The notes beneath the pieces were generated by a model. The model made no database searches, was not told where the DNA came from, and was given only the letters and a program-made list of their open reading frames with translations. A DNA stretch of 64,000 nt. Source: Stenopsyche tienmushanensis. Lineage: Eukaryota > Arthropoda > Insecta > Trichoptera > Stenopsychidae. Position 1 is the stretch's first letter. Every line of letters begins with the position of its first letter. The stretch is from assembly GCA_008973525.1 (NCBI GenBank), contig WACJ01000525.1:62001-126000 (forward strand). Direction: 5' to 3'. Position numbers and translations under genes: made by a program. Shown one piece after another: positions 58,401 to 64,000 of the stretch.

Positions 58401-60786
58401 GTTCTCAACATTTTTATTTTTGCCAAGGATCGTATTCTATTTTTATTGTATTATATTTATTTTTCGTATGTGGATATATATGGGGTGATTCTGTGGTTTA
58501 CAAATTTGCGAAAATTACACACAGTACACACTTTTAAAAATACACAAAAAGGGTTTACAAAGCTATAAAAAATAATAATATAGGTCATAAGATTGCGAAA
58601 TAATTTTATAAATTTACAATTTACAAAAGAAAAATCCAAAAAATTAGTATCTATAAAAAAATTATTGATGAAAATAAATAAAGCAATTTCCACTACATAG
58701 AGCAGGATTTTTATTGCAGGTTTGGCATCTCCATGTAGTGTTGGCACGTTTATTATTTTTCAAACACCACCTGCAGCTCAAATAAGTTTATAAAATTTGA
58801 TGCCATATTTAGCTTTCTTCCCTTTCATGTATTGCCATAACCACAGTCGCCCTCGACGAAGAAGAAGATATTCATCTAAAGAAATTTCTTCCGATGGAGA
58901 ATATATATTTTGAAAATTCGAAACAACGATGTCAATAAGTGGGCTTATTTTTGACATCCTGTCATTATTGTTTAATGTACAATTCAAACATCTCAATATT
59001 TTTTCGAATCTTCTACCCGAAATTATATAAGAAAATATTGGATGATAATACAACGGAGCACGTGAAAACATTTTTCTTAATGTTGGAAAACCTATTTGCC
59101 CACCGAGCAGACACAGCTCCAAAAAATTATCCAATTCCATATCATTTATTTCATTGAATTTGGTCACCGTGTAGTGTCTTGTTTTTGGTAATTTGTTTTT
59201 CAACAACTTTTTTCCATAAGCATTCGTAAATTTTATCAACAGTTTTTTAATTTCCTCAGTCCAAACACTTCTAAAAAATTCTATAGATGTATCTCCAATA
59301 TCTTTTTTAATTCCTGAAGATGCAGAATCAAAACCAAAATCTGATATTGTTTTATGGCTCTTTGTCCAATTATCATTTCCTTGTGAAGCATGATTATCGG
59401 TCCAGGCATTATCCAAACTTCACGATCAACAAAATCACTTTGATAGGTACTAAAAGCGGAATGCGAAATAATCCAAATACAAAACGAAAATGTTATACAC
59501 AATTGAACTCAACGAAAGGCGAGAGCGAGTATCATATATATATATGCAAAATGTTTAGAAGCTCATAAATGACAAAAATGAGTATTTATAGATAACGAAA
59601 TTGCTCTGCTTACTTGAGTCATTGTAACGGCGATCTTCGGCGAAACTAGAAAAGAAAGTCTAAACAAAGAGACCAGCTGCTAAATTTACGATGCTTTTAA
59701 GATTTCGTCAATGGATCGTAAAATGCTTGATAAAAAGACTACAACAAATAGCACCGATCCTATTGTTCATAAGAGGGATAATATACGTGCATAATACGAT
59801 GGTTCCACATTTTTCAATTTAAAAATCTTCTATTAAAAATAACTATTCTGTTGACAAAATACATTATTTTATGTGATTTTATTTTATTTTGGCGAAATTG
59901 TCGAATACGCGATAGTGAGCGATGTTTATAATATGTATTATAGTTTGTGCATCGCAAAAATCGAATGATTCACCAAAATTAATTTATCTTATTCGGGAAA
60001 GTTTGAGAGTCTTTGAGCAATGTTTTGAAAATGGTTTGTTTTTTTGTCTTGTTTTTTTGTGTCCCCGAAGGCGGTATACAAAAGACTAATCCGGCACGAG
60101 AGTTTTAGCCGAGCAAGTTTTGTCACCAGATGCAGTTAGAACGAACGTAAGACTTACGATCGACACGCCGCAAAGCGTTAATAATGAATCCGATAGGTGG
60201 TTTGAAATATTGGACAAAGTGAATAGTTATTTTTAGAGACTACGTGTTTTATCTATTTCTACACATAGTATTGGTTACATTTCTTAGGAATAAAACTGTC
60301 ACAAATAGATTTTAAATGGTAGTAAAATAATACATTTTGCATAGCAGATAATAAGAAACCTAAGCACTCTTTATTGCTATTTAGTTGTCACTTACTTTTC
60401 TCTTTCGCGAGCATTTCTGTAAAGTTTGACTTCCTCAAAAAGTTCATGGCGATTTGATTCTGCAACAAACGAATATATTTAACCATAAACTTCAACCAAA
60501 CCTTTTCTGCTTCATAATTTATAAAAATTAAGTTTTTGGTTTCTCATGCCATGTGTCAAATTATGAGAATTGTTAAGTAGAAAGGAGGAAAATATTTAAT
60601 TTTTTTATAATCACTTAAGATAAAGACAGTGGATCGTAGGACATAAACAATCTAGCATTAAAAGATTTTATAATCATTTGGCAAAAACTACGACCCTAGA
60701 TTATTTAAGAATAATATTTCAACACTATGAAAATGACGTGTAAACATTATGAGACAAAATATTTAATTCGAAGCCCTACCTTGCAT
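55484..60786 (-). CDS. Vps28: VPS28, ESCRT-I subunit
   Basis: Core ESCRT-I subunit that, with TSG101 and VPS37, sorts ubiquitylated cargo into multivesicular bodies and, through its C-terminal domain, contacts ESCRT-II. Six coding exons join in phase: 60780-60786 (only 7 bases, ATGCAAG), 60396-60459, 57342-57537, 57159-57260, 56916-57050, 55484-55615; total 211 aa against about 220 in vertebrates. Recognisable blocks: [75 protein letters not shown], then the four-helix C-terminal domain from about residue 125 ([38 protein letters not shown]), ending NKLLHHT. The N-terminus is short compared with vertebrates. Intron 2 holds a 1.95-kb piggyBac copy and introns 1-3 are otherwise AT-rich. Confidence 0.96.
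57720..58225. repeat. unclassified repeat-like, GC-richer segment in VPS28 intron 2
   Basis: From about 57850 the sequence is less AT-rich than the rest of the intron (GTTGCTGAGAACAATCTCC ... GCAGCTGCAAGTCCAGGGAC) and directly abuts the TTAA of the piggyBac insertion. Short frames occur on both strands without recognised domains. It may be an older transposable element; I cannot name it. Confidence 0.3.
58228..60181 (-). mobile_element. internally deleted piggyBac-family transposon in VPS28 intron 2, 1954 bp
   Basis: TTAACACTTTCGCG at 58228 and, on the other strand, TTAACGCTTTGCGG ending at 60181 are inverted ends at TTAA. The body encodes the N-terminal part of a piggyBac transposase and its Cys-rich C-terminal domain, but the catalytic middle is mostly missing. 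The MITE at 48917-49584 shares its ends. Confidence 0.88.
58640..59416 (-). pseudogene. piggyBac transposase pseudogene (N-terminal part plus Cys-rich tail)
   Basis: From 59416 a 212-codon frame runs through [59 protein letters not shown] and [19 protein letters not shown], then [14 protein letters not shown] and a stop: the piggyBac N-terminal domain up to the block just before the second catalytic Asp. About 10 bases further, in another frame, the zinc-binding tail appears ([20 protein letters not shown], 58750-58690). The roughly 300 residues normally between are gone. Catalytically dead, though the DNA-binding tail sequence persists. Confidence 0.88.
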
Positions 60787-62290
60787 GATTCACGCAAATG
60801 ACAACTGAAGTGCGTTCTTTCTCTGATTACTTTTGGCCTTAACAAATTCGAATACGCGCATTATTGATAAATTATTTTATTTTTCACAATTGAATATTTC
60901 ATTTTTAAAAAAGTGTATATAATATTATAGATATTAAAAATTACATAAATATAATTTAAATTAAAATTAACTTATAGATTTGGTGATAAAATTTTATTTC
61001 AACTATTTTCATTTATTGTACAAAATCTAATAATTTGTAGATAGTTATAATTATTTAGCTAAGCAGAACGAAAAACAAACAAGCAAAGAAAAATCAAATA
61101 TTTTTAAATAATTTATTGCAAATGACAGTTATTAAATAGTTTATATTACATATAACATTAAAAACAAAAACAAATTCAGTGTAAAAAAGAGAAGACAATA
61201 AAAGAGAAGAGAATCTGATTATTATTAATACACACAGGGCTTAATAAAAATTAACCATAACCAAACTGATAGTTTTTAAATAAATTTATTTAATATATTT
61301 TTTTTTAAATATCAAATTGAGGCGAAACTTGAGAATACATCATGAAATTGAGAAGAGAACCACTTGATCTGAATCATATTTAACAGTGAATGTATTTGAT
61401 ATCGTATTAGCCTAAAATTTGCATATATCGTGAAAGAAAATATGTATCATGATCTGCCATACCAAGTGTTACCAATTTGAGAAATTATAGCCTTGTTAAA
61501 TATTCTGCAAGGAAATCTTTGTTTCCATGAGTTTTTAACAACGATACTGAGCCTTATTGGAATTTCAAAGATCAATAACCAGATTATTTGTGTACCCGCA
61601 GTATTTGTGCATTATTTAAATACATATTTGGTTCACATTCTTATCATATTAGTCTTGATTTACATTGCACTTTGTTTTCATTTATAGTTAGGCTGGAATG
61701 CTTTCTATAGCTTGAAAACAATATAACAAAAGTCTAGAGGACTATAATAGAAAAATATGTATATAAATGTAATACAAAAAAATATATAAATTTAACTACT
61801 TCTTAATTATATATAATTTATTTTGCATATTGTAAATATTTGAAAAAAAATCTCAACAATGAGCTCTCTCCAGACTTATTGCAATAATTTTTATGGGAAA
61901 TGAATGAGCAAATAATGATAGTGATGATGACAATCTTAAAACGCAGCATAATTAAAGAATTTAACGAATATTTAGTATTTATTTTGGTCGAGGGATCCAA
62001 AACAATGTTATTTTTGTTTCGATTCGAGTAATAGACATGCGATAAATTAAATTTGAAAACCTTATAATTATTTATTTTCTATATACTCATAGAGAAATAA
62101 AAATGACTACTTAAATAATGTTTTAGCAGACATAGAATACAAATAATAAAAATATAAATACATTTACATTAAAAAAATATATGAATCCATCACTCATTTT
62201 AAATAGTTGCGCCGAAAACAATAAATAAAATGATTTTTTATTGTCATCGACAGTTTACATCTTTATATACTGAAATTAAAACCGTACATT
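60787..62290. other. AT-rich interval between VPS28 and ATAD5
   Basis: Contains the VPS28 5' UTR/promoter and the ATAD5 3' flank. The frames at 61493-61687 and 61818-62000 have no motif. Nothing else recognised. Confidence 0.5.
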
Positions 62291-64000
62291 TCAAAGTACG
62301 TCGATGTTAAAAATCTTACACGCATCGTCAAACATGGAATCTCTAACGTCGATGCTGAGTGCCTTTAAATAATGATAAAATCGATTGTTTCTCTTCATCT
62401 TGGAGTCGGAGCGAGATTTTTCTAGACGACAAATATTTCTTAGTGTTGGCATGTAATCCAAAGTGAAACCAGCTCGGTCCAGCTGTCCGGGCAAAGGTAC
62501 CGCTTCGGCCAAGCTTGCATGAATGAGATGTTGTTTATTTCGCCATCTAAAAATATAAATTTACAAAAAATAGATATTAAAAAAGCAAAATATTAAAAGT
62601 AAAGACACACAGAAGGAGTTGATTTGCAAAGGAGTGGTGATAATCGACTAATGACGCCACTCCAGAGCAGTCAATGGTGAATAACAAAATTGGTCAAAGA
62701 TAAGAATGATGCGAGTATCTTAATTATCGAAACAAATGCCTGCTCTCAAGACAACACGAACGAAAGTCGTCTTATTTTTGTTGAAAGAGCTTAATAGCTT
62801 ATCCGACGATAGCGATTTTTATCTAAATTCTATGTTAATATCTGAGCAAACATTCTAAGACTTTGAATTTGGTAAAAAAATAATAAACCAAATTAATTAT
62901 AAAATTATCTTAGAATACTTAATATAAAAAAAACAATAAAATAACAGTTGTAATTACCTTATGTCAGAATGATGCATCTCGAAGATATCTTGACTACTTC
63001 TTCCATGCAGTTTATGAATGTCATTACTGAGACAAAGCATATATTGACAAAAATCAGATGTAAGCGCTGCATGTCGGGGATATTCATTGAAATTTTCCGA
63101 CATCGATAGGCTATTGGATAATTTATTAGACCACGGAAGCACTGGGTTTATACCGGAAGATTTAGTGCAAGTCTCTGTTACATCGATGATGGAAAACGTG
63201 TCGAGCATTTCAGATACCGAATTTAAATCCTTCAGATGATTGGAATTCATATTAACCGTTTGTGTTTGTTGAGCTGATTTATCGAAACAGTTCGTATCTG
63301 GCGCGAGGTTCGCGAGATATTTTGAAATGCTCCACCAAATATTGTCCATGTTTGAGAATTTAGTTAAATCTTCTAGTATTTCCAAGGCTGCATTATTTAA
63401 ATCGGTACAATTATTAGATTTTACGCTGTGATTGTGATTTTCGCATCCATCAGCTGTAATTTTATCATTGTCGTTTTTCTCGGGTTCATTCCAAGAATGA
63501 TTAGAATCTTCAATTAAATTGATTACCGTCTTTTCTTCCACTATATTATCATTTGTGTTTCTATTTATGTGATTATCTTGCCATTTGTGATTCTTGTTAC
63601 TCGACGTCCAAAACTGCAGTTGCAATATCGTTAATCTCATATCTCCGTTGTAGAAATCTATTAAATTTTTCGATAAATTAGGGATAAATTTTCCACTTTC
63701 GATAAATAATAATATGTCCAACCACGGTCCGGCAATCTTTCCAGCGAGCGGATGAAAATTAATAACGTTATTTTCCGTTATGAACTTTCTTAGATGATTA
63801 CATTTTAGATCTGAAGACACAAATATGATTGGTCGTTTGGATGTTTGTACAATTTGAGTAAGAGCTGAGATAAAACCGTCGTCCTCTTCGAAAACAATGT
63901 TAGCGTCTTCAATCAAAATAAGCGACATTTTATTCTTCTCGTTTGCTTTCGTAGTAGAGGCATTAAAACTATGCGTCTTTTTAAACGTCTTCTTTTTTCT
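62291..64000 (-). CDS. ATAD5: ATAD5 / Elg1, PCNA-unloading AAA+ ATPase (3' part)
   Basis: Large subunit of the RFC-like complex that removes PCNA from DNA after replication, in the nucleus. Two exons are present: 62958 to beyond the window edge at 64000, and the last exon 62291-62546 (donor GTAATT, phase 2). The frame is open to the edge, so the gene is cut off and the Met at 63928 is internal. MSLILIEDANIVFEEDDGF is the Walker B region and RPIIFVSSD the sensor-1 strand of the AAA+ domain; HPLAGKIAGPWLDILLFIES and FYNGDMRLTILQLQFW follow. A low-complexity acidic/Asn-rich stretch leads to the C-terminal block LDYMPTLRNICRLEKSRSDS with RFYHYLKAL. Walker A lies outside the window. Assignment rests on the Walker B and C-terminal blocks. 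Confidence 0.87.

Overview
The window is AT-rich nuclear DNA from an insect. The evidence is spliced genes with GT/AG introns and insect-type protein families, set among many class II transposon remnants (piggyBac, Tigger/pogo, hAT, mariner, a Mutator-like element) and a few LINE stubs. I cannot fix the order. No prokaryotic features (operons, Shine-Dalgarno sites, CRISPR) are seen. All calls come from reading the sequence; no database was searched.

Layout. Positions 1-8300 hold no convincing host gene, only a decayed mariner (6273-7456), a duplicated scrap of transposase and a tRNA-like candidate SINE. At 8.3-15.8 kb two secreted lipase/phospholipase A1-like paralogues face each other (9709-10613 on +, 13434-14308 on -). 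Both coding exons begin at a phase-1 acceptor, and both are preceded in the same gene-relative orientation by a homologous block, so the pair looks like an inverted duplication. At 16-18.7 kb there are hAT remnants. At 18.9-25.1 kb IntS11 (-, intronless, RNA 3'-end cleavage) and Atg14 (+, seven exons, autophagy PI3-kinase subunit) are divergent across about 650 bp. Atg14 intron 3 holds a whole Tigger-like element, itself carrying a small TTAA-flanked element. At 26.6-31.1 kb lies a PPM1A/B-type PP2C phosphatase (+, four exons) whose first exon is strikingly GC-rich.

Positions 31-39 kb are gene-poor: a 2.1-kb defective piggyBac copy and a Mutator-like remnant with a perfect 22-bp palindrome. 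At 39.5-52 kb there is a microsomal glutathione S-transferase 1 (MAPEG) cluster on the minus strand. One three-exon gene has two additional, different, in-phase first exons upstream (43.0 and 43.5 kb). Two further genes (46.1-47.0 and 50.0-51.9 kb) are near-identical tandem copies. Positions 52-55.4 kb are a graveyard of transposon ends. VPS28 (ESCRT-I) runs from 60786 down to 55484 in six coding exons, with a 1.95-kb internally deleted piggyBac copy in intron 2. The window ends inside ATAD5/Elg1 (-), of which the last two exons are present.

The host genes do not form a pathway. The parts most worth a second look are the MGST first-exon array, the inverted lipase pair with its shared upstream block, the GC-rich PP2C exon, and the nested transposons with intact target duplications.
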